Source: Thioalkalivibrio sp.
Lineage (GTDB): Bacteria > Pseudomonadota > Gammaproteobacteria > Ectothiorhodospirales > Ectothiorhodospiraceae
DNA: 6,651 nt
Assembly (NCBI GenBank): GCA_003555285.1
Contig: PWGH01000016.1
Coordinates: 1 to 6,651 of the forward strand
Reading direction: 5' to 3'
The notes beneath the pieces are model-generated. The model had not been told where the DNA came from, did no database searches, and was given only the letters and a program-made list of their open reading frames with translations. The number at the start of each line of letters is the position of its first letter. The first letter of the stretch is position 1. Of the stretch, positions 1-5,804 are shown piece after piece. A program made the position numbers and the translations under genes.

Positions 1-151
1 CCACCGCCAGCTTGAAGCGCGACTGAGTGCGCGCCAGCCACAGCGCAAGCGGCATCCCCAGGATCAGCAGGACCACCGTCGTCACCGCGGCCAATTTCAG
101 CGTCAGCCACAAGGCGGCGATATCGTGCGGGCTGATCCACGGCGACAGCAT
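1..151 (-). CDS. modB: Molybdate ABC transporter permease ModB, N-terminal 50 residues (cut by window edge)
   Basis: Inner-membrane permease half of the ModABC molybdate importer; it passes oxyanion delivered by ModA, powered by ModC. The visible product begins MLSPWISPHDIAALWLTLKL and continues through a hydrophobic segment (about residues 13-40) to WLARTQSRFKLAV, the usual ModB N-terminus (first transmembrane helix ending in LA-WLARTRS-type residues). The ATG at 151-149 is the only plausible start: an in-frame TAG lies four codons upstream, and AGGGA sits 9 nt before the ATG. It follows modA by 73 nt on the same strand and is presumably co-transcribed with modE and modA. The remainder, and a probable modC, lie beyond the left edge. 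The family is identified from this short N-terminus plus context. Confidence 0.85.
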   Translation of the reverse strand, partial: MLSPWISPHDIAALWLTLKLAAVTTVVLLILGMPLALWLARTQSRFKLAV

Positions 152-165
152 CGTGGCGGGTCCCT

Positions 166-184
166 AGCGCGCGCCGCACGCGCT
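166..184 (-). other. Small GC hairpin between modA and modB
   Basis: AGCGCG (166-171) and CGCGCT (179-184) form a perfect 6-bp stem with a 7-nt loop in the modA-modB gap. No T-run follows in the direction of transcription, so it is not a canonical intrinsic terminator. It could stabilise the modA message or tune modB expression, but it may be chance in GC-rich DNA. Confidence 0.25.
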
Positions 185-224
185 GGCAATCGTCGGGCGG
201 GAGTCCATCGGGCTGGAGATCATG

Positions 225-971
225 TCAGCGATAGCCGTCCGATGCGATCACCGCCCAGGCCGCAGCACTGGTCCGGACCCAGTCGAGGAACGCACGCGCC
301 GCATCGGGATTCCGCGCGGCCGTCAACAGTACCGCCTCCTGCACGATCGGCGGGTAGGTTTCGAACGCGGGCACCCAGCGCGAACCCGGCCCGTGCTGGC
401 GCTCGTGCAGGATCACCTGCGAAAGCGCGACGAAACCGACCTCGGCGTTCCCCGTGATCACGAAACTGAAGGCCTGACCCATGCTCTGCCCGGTCACGAT
501 CCGGCCCGGTGCCAATTCGATCCCGTGGGCGTCGATCACCGCCGCGGCCGCAGCCCCGTACGGCGCCACGCGCGGATTGGCCATCGCGACACGGCGGTAC
601 TCCCCACCCTTCAGGAAGGCCACACCGTCTTCCGGGACACGGTCGGCCTCCGGGCTCCACAGAACCAAGACCCCTTCGGCATACCTGAAGCGGCTGTCGG
701 CCACCGCATGGCCGCTCGCGACCAGATCCGCGGTTCGCTGATCATCGGCGGAGAAGAAGAGGTCGAAGGGGGCCCCCTGGCGAATCTGGGCGAAGTGTTT
801 TCCGGATGAGCCGCTGCTAATCGCGACCCGGACCGCGTTCTCCGCCCCGTAGACCTCCACCAGACGCTCCAGCGTTGCGGTGAAATTGGCCGCGACAGCG
901 ATCCGCAGCTCAGTGGCCGCCGCGGGTGCGGCGGCCAACAGGACCAGGCAGACAATGAACAGGCGTCTCAT
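225..971 (-). CDS. modA: Molybdate ABC transporter periplasmic substrate-binding protein ModA
   Basis: Periplasmic receptor that binds molybdate (usually also tungstate) and delivers it to ModB. The 248-residue product has a Sec signal peptide (residues 1-19, MRRLFIVCLVLLAAAPAAA) followed by ELRIAVAANF. Family motifs appear in order: AVAANF (25-30), SSGSSGK (52-58), DLFFSAD (70-76), ANPRVAPYG (131-139), GQSMGQAFSF (161-170) and FVALSQV (180-186); these include the Ser-rich and main-chain anion-binding loops of the ModA fold. Length matches the family. The ATG at 971 is chosen because it begins the signal peptide; the frame stays open to a further ATG at 1088, but that lies inside modE and would bury the signal peptide. 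The upstream GAAAGAGAA is only a weak ribosome binding site. The gene lies 44 nt after modE and 73 nt before modB, consistent with one operon. Confidence 0.95.
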   Translation of the reverse strand: MRRLFIVCLVLLAAAPAAATELRIAVAANFTATLERLVEVYGAENAVRVAISSGSSGKHFAQIRQGAPFDLFFSADDQRTADLVASGHAVADSRFRYAEGVLVLWSPEADRVPEDGVAFLKGGEYRRVAMANPRVAPYGAAAAAVIDAHGIELAPGRIVTGQSMGQAFSFVITGNAEVGFVALSQVILHERQHGPGSRWVPAFETYPPIVQEAVLLTAARNPDAARAFLDWVRTSAAAWAVIASDGYR

Positions 972-1015
972 TCGGGGGTTCTCTTTCAGGAGCGCATACC
1001 GGGTATCGAGCGCCT

Positions 1016-1831
1016 TCAATCGGACACGGCGAGAATGACGTGTGGCGCCTTGATCAGCGCACAGGCCCGGCCGCCCTCCTGCAGCCACGCCTCATTCACC
1101 GCATCCAGGGTCACGATGGCCGTGAGCGTGCGGCCGGGGGAAAGCTCGAGCGTCACTTGCGCGTTCACCGCGCCCGGCTGGATGTGGCTGACGGTTCCGC
1201 AGAGGCGGTTGCGGGCGCTGTAGCGAACCCCATCCACGTCCTCGCACAGCATCACGAAGGCGGCATTGATCAGTGCCTGGACCTCACGCCCTTCGCGCAG
1301 CAGATCCAGCGACTGCGCCGCCTCGTGCGTGATCACCGCAGCGATCTCGATCCCGCCCCCGATATCGACCGTGATCACGTCGTTCACGGTGCCTTCGCTG
1401 AAGCGATTCACCGTGCCCTGAAGCTGGTTTCGTGCCGAGGTGCGCAGGGTCGATCTCCGGATGAAGTTCCAGCCGTCCGGAGGATCCTTCAGGCCCAGGT
1501 GTTCCAGGTTCTCGCGCATCAGGTCCAGGAAGCGCCGGTATTCGTGCTCCGCGGCGCGGTACTGGCGGATCACCCGCTGTCCGTAACCGGTCAGCCGGGT
1601 ACCGCCCCCGTGCCGGCCGCCGACCTGCCGGATCAGCAGGGGCTCATCCGCGAGGTTGTTCATCGCGTCGATCGCATCCCACGCGGCCTTGTAGCTCATG
1701 CCCATCGCGCGGGCGGCGGCCGCGATCGAGCCGGTGGCCTCGATCTGTTCGAGCAGATCGATACGCCCCAGCCCGAGGAAGCCTTTGCCCTCGACATTCA
1801 GCCAGAACCGGCCATCGATGTCTGCCTTCAC
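1016..1831 (-). CDS. modE: Molybdate-responsive transcriptional regulator ModE (HTH plus two TOBE/Mop domains)
   Basis: Cytoplasmic regulator that dimerises, binds molybdate (or tungstate) and represses molybdate transport genes. The 271-residue product, near the usual length of full ModE (about 260), has an N-terminal LysR-like winged HTH (GSIAAAARAMGMSYKAAWDA, 34-53, then GGGTRLTGYG, 75-84) and two Mop/TOBE oxyanion domains, each opening with the signature SARN-L-GTV (132-141 and 205-214). The start is taken as GTG at 1831: GGTGGGGGG lies a few bases upstream, and the protein then begins MKADIDGRFWL. The frame is open to an ATG at 1912, but that start would translate through the promoter and operator at 1847-1883. 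The gene heads modEA(B), so it should govern its own transporter. Confidence 0.94.
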   Translation of the reverse strand: MKADIDGRFWLNVEGKGFLGLGRIDLLEQIEATGSIAAAARAMGMSYKAAWDAIDAMNNLADEPLLIRQVGGRHGGGTRLTGYGQRVIRQYRAAEHEYRRFLDLMRENLEHLGLKDPPDGWNFIRRSTLRTSARNQLQGTVNRFSEGTVNDVITVDIGGGIEIAAVITHEAAQSLDLLREGREVQALINAAFVMLCEDVDGVRYSARNRLCGTVSHIQPGAVNAQVTLELSPGRTLTAIVTLDAVNEAWLQEGGRACALIKAPHVILAVSD

Positions 1832-1846
1832 CGTTACCCCCCACCG

Positions 1847-1880
1847 CAAAGCGTTATATAGTGAAAAATATAACGCTTTG
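1847..1880. promoter_or_regulatory. ModE-box type operator, perfect 13-bp inverted repeat
   Basis: CAAAGCGTTATAT (1847-1859) and ATATAACGCTTTG (1868-1880) are exact reverse complements separated by 8 bp (AGTGAAAA). The CGTTATAT...ATATAACG arms match the known character of ModE binding sites. It begins 16 bp upstream of the modE GTG and covers the spacer and -10 element of the predicted promoter. Bound Mo-ModE should therefore block transcription of modE-modA-modB. Confidence 0.9.
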
Positions 1881-1883
1881 CAA
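1855..1883 (-). promoter_or_regulatory. Sigma-70 type promoter of the modEA(B) operon
   Basis: Reading the minus strand, TTGCAA (1883-1878) and TATATA (1860-1855) are separated by exactly 17 bp, giving good -35 and -10 elements. Transcription would start near 1848, leaving a leader of about 17 nt that contains the G-rich ribosome binding site of modE. The ModE inverted repeat overlaps both elements. Confidence 0.75.
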
Positions 1884-1920
1884 GCAGCCACGCTGGGACC
1901 CCGGGACCGCACGAGGGCGC

Positions 1921-2811
1921 TCAGGCGTTGTGACGAATCTGGCCATGACCCGACAGGTCATAGCCGCCCAGGATCTGGGCCTGGCTGCGAAAACGATCGG
2001 ATTGCGCAAACTGCAGTAGCGTCTGCACCTTGGGTTCGAAGTAAGCCCGCCGACGCAGACCCAGATCAAAACGCTCGTTGCACAACGGAATGAAATCCAG
2101 GCCATGCCGCCGCGCCGCGGCCTCCACACCCAGCCCGCAATCCGCGCGGCCCCGCAGCACCTCCAAGGCCAGGTCGTCATGGGTCAGTGCCCCGTTCTTC
2201 AGAACCTCCAACTCGGCCAGGCCGAGCCCCGCCTGCCGCAGCAGTTGGCGAAACAAGACATCCGCACCCGCGTCCTCCTGCCGACGCACGATCCGGACCC
2301 CCGGGCGGGCCAGCGCACGGATGTCGTCGATCCCGAGCGGGTTCCCCGGCGCCACCACGAGGCCCTGACAGCGTCGGGCCCACTCGATGGTCACCAGGTC
2401 GCGCAGCCCGCCCAGGCCGCAATGCGCCGGGTTGTTCCAGGTGCCGTCTTCGTGGATCAGATGAAACCCGATCACCTCGGCCTCGTTCGCCAACAGCCGC
2501 CGAGCCCCGTCGGCGCTGCCTTTCAAGAGCAGCGCCAGTTCCGAACCCGACTCCCGTACCGCCCATTCCAGCAACGAATCATGACTCCCCGCCAATACCG
2601 CCGGGGGGTCGCGCGCGATCCGTGCATCGGTTTCGAGGTGGTTCATCAGCCACAAATCGATCGCCTGCCGCGGAAACAGCAGCTTGCCGGTCACCCGCAC
2701 ACAGGGAATCACCCGGTCCCGCACCAGATCGTAGATCTTGCGTTCCCCCAGCCGGAGGTATTCCGCGACCTCGGCGGTGGTCATCAACCCCTCACGCGGC
2801 TGCATATTCAT
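1921..2811 (-). CDS. HTH regulator fused to a periplasmic-binding-protein-like domain; candidate tungstate/molybdate regulator
   Basis: One-component transcription factor, 296 residues. Residues 9-55 are an excisionase/MerR-like helix-turn-helix (LMTTAEVAEYLRLGERKIYDLV, cited in two parts: helix LMTTAEVAEYL, recognition LGERKIYDLV) with the usual wing GKLLFPRQAIDLWL. Residues about 72-290 resemble a cytoplasmic substrate-binding-protein-like domain: AVLAGSHDSLLEWA, ELALLLKGSADGARRLLANEAEVIGFHL, then GLVVAPGNPLGI and GRADCGLGVEAAARRHGLDFIPL. There is no signal peptide, fitting an intracellular sensor. Related HTH-PBP proteins commonly accompany molybdate/tungstate genes, and the same PBP-like domain is found fused to MoeA-type proteins. 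The ATG at 2811 is preferred because GAGGTG (2825-2820) lies 8 nt upstream; ATGs at 2805 and 2784 are less well placed and the one at 2850 lacks a site. It diverges from tupBCA and ends about 40 bp before the modE promoter. Ligand and targets are inferred. Confidence 0.8.
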   Translation of the reverse strand: MNMQPREGLMTTAEVAEYLRLGERKIYDLVRDRVIPCVRVTGKLLFPRQAIDLWLMNHLETDARIARDPPAVLAGSHDSLLEWAVRESGSELALLLKGSADGARRLLANEAEVIGFHLIHEDGTWNNPAHCGLGGLRDLVTIEWARRCQGLVVAPGNPLGIDDIRALARPGVRIVRRQEDAGADVLFRQLLRQAGLGLAELEVLKNGALTHDDLALEVLRGRADCGLGVEAAARRHGLDFIPLCNERFDLGLRRRAYFEPKVQTLLQFAQSDRFRSQAQILGGYDLSGHGQIRHNA

Positions 2812-2897
2812 GCTTTTGACACCTCTATTTCCGGCTCTCTGCGATCGCACGAACCAAAGCCGCTATGCTGCCGGAATTATGAAACGACGAGACTGCG
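2812..2897. promoter_or_regulatory. Divergent control region between the HTH-PBP regulator and tupBCA
   Basis: These 86 bp must hold the promoters for both the leftward regulator and the rightward tup operon. Visible structure: an inverted repeat TTCCGGC (2829-2835) / GCCGGAA (2870-2876), whose centres are 41 bp apart, and between them a 10-bp perfect palindrome TGCGATCGCA (2840-2849). Possible minus-strand -10 CATAAT (2881-2876) and plus-strand -10 TATGCT (2864-2869) exist, but no convincing -35 partner is seen for either. TTGACA at 2816-2821 has no good -10 at 17 bp. No ModE-like CGTTATAT arm is present. Confidence 0.5.
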
Positions 2898-3599
2898 TTG
2901 GCCAGCTCCGATCCCTTCACCCAAGCGTCGCTGCTCATCCTTTCCGGGGATCCGGGACTGTTCGGCATCATCGTGTTGTCGCTGCAGGTCAGCCTGTCTG
3001 CCGTCCTCATCGCGAGCCTGATCGGGCTGCCCCTGGGGGCGGCCATTGTCCTGTACCGGTTTCCCGGCAGGGGCCTGGTGATCACCCTGCTCAACGCGCT
3101 GATGGGCCTGCCGCCGGTGGTGGCCGGCCTGCTGGTGTACCTGAGCCTGTCGCGCGCCGGTCCTCTGGGCGACCTCGGCCTGCTGTTCACCCCCACCGCG
3201 ATGGTCATCGCGCAGACCCTGCTGGTGCTTCCCATCATCGCCGCCCTTACCCGGCAAGCCATCGAAGAACTCTGGGAGGAGTACCGGGAACAACTTCAGT
3301 CCCTGGGGTCGGGACGGCTCCGGGCCATACCGACGCTGCTCTGGGATGGTCGCATCGCGCTGAGCACCACGGTACTCGCCGGATTCGGCCGCGCCAGTGC
3401 CGAGGTCGGGGCCGTACTAATGGTCGGCGGCAACATTGACGGGGTCACGCGCGTGATGACGACCGCCATCGCGCTGGAAACCAGCAAGGGTGACCTGGCG
3501 CTGGCGCTGGCCCTGGGACTGGTGCTGCTGACCCTGGTCGCCGCAGTGAACGCCACCGCCTACCTGCTCGGCCAGGCGAGCCGAAAGGGCATGCAATGA
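2898..3599 (+). CDS. tupB: Tungstate ABC transporter permease TupB
   Basis: Inner-membrane permease of a TupABC-type importer. The 233-residue product begins with FTQASLLILSGDPGLFGIIVLSL, given here as FTQASLLILSGDPGL plus FGIIVLSL, and has about five hydrophobic segments (near 21-52, 60-85, 97-117, 154-177, 199-224). Family-typical stretches are GLPPVVAGLLVYLSLSR (70-86) and the cytoplasmic coupling loop ending FGRASAEVGAVLMVGGNI (163-180), characteristic of the TupB/WtpB-like branch. The start is TTG at 2898: an in-frame TGA ends at 2882 and no ATG or GTG lies between, while the family N-terminus begins right here. No strong Shine-Dalgarno is visible (only GAG at 2889). It overlaps tupC by ATGA, indicating translational coupling. 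It diverges from the HTH-PBP regulator. Confidence 0.92.
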   Translation: MASSDPFTQASLLILSGDPGLFGIIVLSLQVSLSAVLIASLIGLPLGAAIVLYRFPGRGLVITLLNALMGLPPVVAGLLVYLSLSRAGPLGDLGLLFTPTAMVIAQTLLVLPIIAALTRQAIEELWEEYREQLQSLGSGRLRAIPTLLWDGRIALSTTVLAGFGRASAEVGAVLMVGGNIDGVTRVMTTAIALETSKGDLALALALGLVLLTLVAAVNATAYLLGQASRKGMQ

Positions 3600-4402
3600 G
3601 CCGAATGCCGCCCGTTCCGGTGCAGGATGCGCTGCTCGAATTGCGCGAGGTGACCTTCGTTCGCTCCGGGAAGGAGCTCCTGGCACCCACCACCCTGTGC
3701 CTGGCGCGAGGGGGGCGGACCGTGATCATCGGACCCAATGGCGCCGGCAAGAGCCTGTTGATGCGGCTGGCCCACGGGCTGTTGAAGCCCTCTCAAGGCG
3801 CGGTGGTGGCGGGGGGGCACAGCTCGGGCGAATCTCATGGCGCCGGCCGGCTTCTGGCGGAATCGCGTCAGGCCGGGGCGCGTCAAGCGATGGTGTTCCA
3901 ACGGCCGGTGCTGCTCAGACGCTCGGCGCTCGCCAATGTGGTGCACGCGCTGGCCCTGAACGGCGTCCCGCGGCGTCTGCGACGCCTTCAGGCCGAACAG
4001 GCCCTGGAGCAGTTCGGCCTTGCCGGGCTCGCCCAGCGCCCGGCACGGATCCTGTCCGGAGGCGAGCAGCAACGCCTCGCGCTGGCCCGCGCCTGGGCCC
4101 TCGAGCCGGGCATCCTGTTCCTGGATGAACCCAGCTCCGCGCTGGATCCCGCCGCCACCAAGGCCGTGGAAGACGCGGTCAACCGCTTCCACGCCAATGG
4201 CGTGAAGATCGTGATGACCACCCATGACCTCGGCCAGGCGCGTCGTCTCGCGGACGACGTGGTGTTCATGCACTGCGGCCGCATCCTGGAACACACGGTG
4301 GCCGCACGTTTTTTCGCGACCCCGGCGACGGCCGCCGCCGCCACCTTCCTGCGCGGCGAGCTGGTCCTGGACCTTCCCGCCGCCGCTCCGTCGCCTACCT
4401 GA
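3596..4402 (+). CDS. tupC: Tungstate ABC transporter ATP-binding protein TupC
   Basis: Cytoplasmic ATPase that powers the TupB permease; 268 residues. All nucleotide-binding motifs are intact: Walker A GPNGAGKS (46-53), Q-loop VFQRPVLLRRS (100-110, Gln102), signature LSGGEQQR (153-160), Walker B ILFLDEP (173-179), D-loop SALD (181-184) and switch His210 in MTTHD. Between Walker A and the Q-loop there is a somewhat long, Gly/Ser/Ala-rich segment (about 73-98) before QAMVFQRPVLLRRS. There is no C-terminal TOBE domain of the kind found in ModC, which favours TupC over ModC. The ATG overlaps the tupB stop codon (ATGA, 3596-3599). tupA follows after 48 bp with no terminator between. Confidence 0.92.
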   Translation: MSRMPPVPVQDALLELREVTFVRSGKELLAPTTLCLARGGRTVIIGPNGAGKSLLMRLAHGLLKPSQGAVVAGGHSSGESHGAGRLLAESRQAGARQAMVFQRPVLLRRSALANVVHALALNGVPRRLRRLQAEQALEQFGLAGLAQRPARILSGGEQQRLALARAWALEPGILFLDEPSSALDPAATKAVEDAVNRFHANGVKIVMTTHDLGQARRLADDVVFMHCGRILEHTVAARFFATPATAAAATFLRGELVLDLPAAAPSPT

Positions 4403-4450
4403 CCGCCCCCGTTGATCGTTCCCCGGCTGACCCCCTGAATGGAGATGAGC

Positions 4451-5287
4451 ATGTCCCTGTCCCGTGTGCTTGCGACACTGGCCTTAGGGTCAGCCCTGAT
4501 GTACATCCCGGCTGCAGTGCTCGCCGCGGATTCACCCTTCATCACCCTGGCCTCGACCACCTCGACCGAGCAATCGGGTCTTTTCCGGCATCTCGTTCCG
4601 AAGTTCACCGCGCGCACCGGCATCAAGGTGCGGGTCGTCGCCGTGGGCACGGGTCAGGCCTTTGCCATCGGTCGCCGCGGGGATGCGGACGCCCTGCTGG
4701 TGCACCATCGGGCCGGAGAAGAGGCCTTCGTCGCCGCCGGCTATGGTTTCGAGCGCCGCGACGTGATGTACAACGATTTCGTGCTCATCGGCCCCCGCGC
4801 GGATCCGGCCGGCGTTGCGGACGCCGGCTCCATCCAGGATGCCCTGGTGCGCATCGCGGCGTCGAAATCGGCCTTCACGTCCCGAGGCGATGACAGCGGC
4901 ACCCACCGCACCGAGCAGGAACTGTGGGTCGCGGCCGGCATCGAGCCTACGGGCGCGTGGTACCGCGAACTCGGCAGCGGCATGGGCCCGACCCTGAACA
5001 CCGCCGCCGCGATGGATGCCTATGTGCTTGCCGATCGCGGCACCTGGCTCAGTTTTCGTAACCGGCAGGATCTGGTGATCGTGTTCGAAGGCGACGAAGC
5101 CCTGTTCAACCCCTACGGCAGTATCACGCTCAACCCGGAACGCTTTGCCTGGGTGAAGAACGATCTGGCCCGGCAATGGCACGAGTGGCTCGTCGCCCCG
5201 GAAGGCCAAGCCGCCATCGCCGACCACCGCATCGACGGAAAACCGCTGTTCTTTCCCGCGGTCCCCTCCGACGCCGGACCTCAGTAA
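4451..5287 (+). CDS. tupA: Tungstate ABC transporter periplasmic substrate-binding protein TupA
   Basis: Periplasmic receptor with expected high selectivity for tungstate, feeding TupB/TupC. The 278-residue product has a signal peptide (about 1-25, ending AAVLA before ADSPF) and then ITLASTTSTEQSGL, which holds the Thr/Ser-rich anion-binding motif of TupA (TTTS in the founding family member; STTST at 35-39 here). Further conserved stretches are VGTGQAFAIGRRGDADALLV (65-84), MYNDFVLIGP (106-115), SRGDDSGTH (144-152), GMGPTLNTA (177-185) and LADRGTWLSF (193-202). The start ATG at 4451 is chosen because GGAG (4441-4444) lies 6 nt before it; in-frame ATGs at 4439 and 4445 overlap that site. It ends with TAA at 5285-5287, where the repeat array begins. 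Third gene of tupBCA. Confidence 0.93.
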   Translation: MSLSRVLATLALGSALMYIPAAVLAADSPFITLASTTSTEQSGLFRHLVPKFTARTGIKVRVVAVGTGQAFAIGRRGDADALLVHHRAGEEAFVAAGYGFERRDVMYNDFVLIGPRADPAGVADAGSIQDALVRIAASKSAFTSRGDDSGTHRTEQELWVAAGIEPTGAWYRELGSGMGPTLNTAAAMDAYVLADRGTWLSFRNRQDLVIVFEGDEALFNPYGSITLNPERFAWVKNDLARQWHEWLVAPEGQAAIADHRIDGKPLFFPAVPSDAGPQ

Positions 5288-5469
5288 CACGGATCAGGAC
5301 ACGGATCAGAGGGCTCGGATCGGGACACCCATGATGGGCTCGGATCGGGAGCGGATCGGGACACCCATGATGGGCTCGGATCGGGAGGGCCCGGATCGGG
5401 AGCGGATCGGGACACCCATGATGCGCTGGACCGGCCCGTGGGCTCGGATCGGGACACCCATGATGCGCT
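5287..5469. repeat. Mosaic direct-repeat array (25-bp unit, core GGGACACCCATGATG)
   Basis: The array starts at the last base of the tupA stop codon with a 12-bp tandem (5287-5298 and 5299-5310, ACACGGATCAGG/A). It then has four copies of a 25-bp unit beginning CGGATCGGGACACC and ending ATGATG-S-GCT at 5316-5340, 5352-5376, 5403-5427 and 5445-5469; the first two have G and the last two C at the variable position. Truncated units CGGATCGGGAG lie between them at 5341-5351, 5377-5387 and 5392-5402. Unit starts are 36, 51 and 42 bp apart, so it is not a CRISPR: spacers are absent or are themselves unit fragments. Function unknown; it may act as a 3' end structure for tupBCA or be a target or remnant of a small mobile repeat. 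Confidence 0.9.
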
Positions 5470-5499
5470 GAACGGACCGCGTGAATCCGGACAGGATCA

Positions 5500-5543
5500 T
5501 GGCTGTCCCAGTACCTCTATGTGGCTGTCCCAGTACCTCTATG
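5500..5543 (+). repeat. Tandem duplication of a 22-bp unit
   Basis: Two exact adjacent copies (5500-5521 and 5522-5543) of a 22-bp unit that begins TGGCTGTCCCAG and ends TACCTCTATG. With its left flank, the first copy reads ATCATGGCTGTCCC (5496-5509), which is the reverse complement of the array core at 5451-5464 with one mismatch in 14. It therefore belongs to the same repeat family in inverted orientation. Confidence 0.9.
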
Positions 5544-5804
5544 AAAAACACAAGGCACCGGCGCATTTTTGCGTAAATCCGATAGTCCCCGACCTCTGCA
5601 CTGGCTAGCATCACCGGTCAATGTTTCTCAAATAGCGGTTCCACTTGCCCGGGGCGCTGTGTCGACACACCCGGATGAGAACCAGACCGCCGGCGGCGAA
5701 CCATCCATTTGGCCGCCCCATTTGCAGATCGACTGGATCCTGATGTGGATCTGCGTACGGATCGAGAAATGATCTTGAACAAGAGACAATAGGGGCAGGG
5801 CTTG
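5544..5804. other. Intergenic stretch without a recognisable gene
   Basis: No coding region is supported here on either strand; the frames that stay open on the minus strand give Arg/Pro/Ser-rich translations with no domain. Structures visible are a 12-bp perfect palindrome TGTGTCGACACA (5658-5669) flanked by CCGGG (5649-5653) and CCCGG (5670-5674), a 7-bp inverted repeat GCAGATC (5724-5730) / GATCTGC (5748-5754), and a small CGCA-TTTT-TGCG hairpin (5562-5573). The end of the stretch carries the ribosome binding site of the lipoprotein gene (AGGGG, 5791-5795). Promoter elements for that gene are not clear. Confidence 0.6.

Noticed and set aside
1040..1861. Long plus-strand open frame antisense to modE
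   Set aside because: Shadow frame typical of GC-rich DNA; it runs through the ModE operator and its translation has no recognisable domain, while modE on the other strand has full HTH and TOBE motifs.
1881..1920. Intrinsic terminator after the HTH-PBP gene
   Set aside because: There is a GGGACC direct repeat and a CCCGGG palindrome but no proper stem followed by a T-run in the leftward direction, so read-through into modE cannot be excluded.
2104..3021. Plus-strand open frame spanning the regulator and the divergent intergenic region
   Set aside because: Antisense to the HTH-PBP gene and runs into tupB in the wrong frame; no domain in its translation.
3560..4294. Minus-strand open frame of 244 codons antisense to tupC
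   Set aside because: Shadow of tupC, which has every ABC ATPase motif in the other strand.
4403..4450. Terminator or promoter between tupC and tupA
   Set aside because: No hairpin with a T-run and no -35/-10 pair is visible in these 48 bp; tupA most likely shares the tupB transcript.
5316..5469. CRISPR array
   Set aside because: Repeat spacing is irregular, the intervals are fragments of the unit itself rather than unique spacers, and no cas genes are present.
5306..5614. Minus-strand open frame of 102 codons with repeated MGVPIR
   Set aside because: Its repetitive part is only the translation of the DNA repeat array; there is no domain, no clear ribosome binding site, and the N-terminal part resembles nothing known. 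Kept as a repeat, not a gene.
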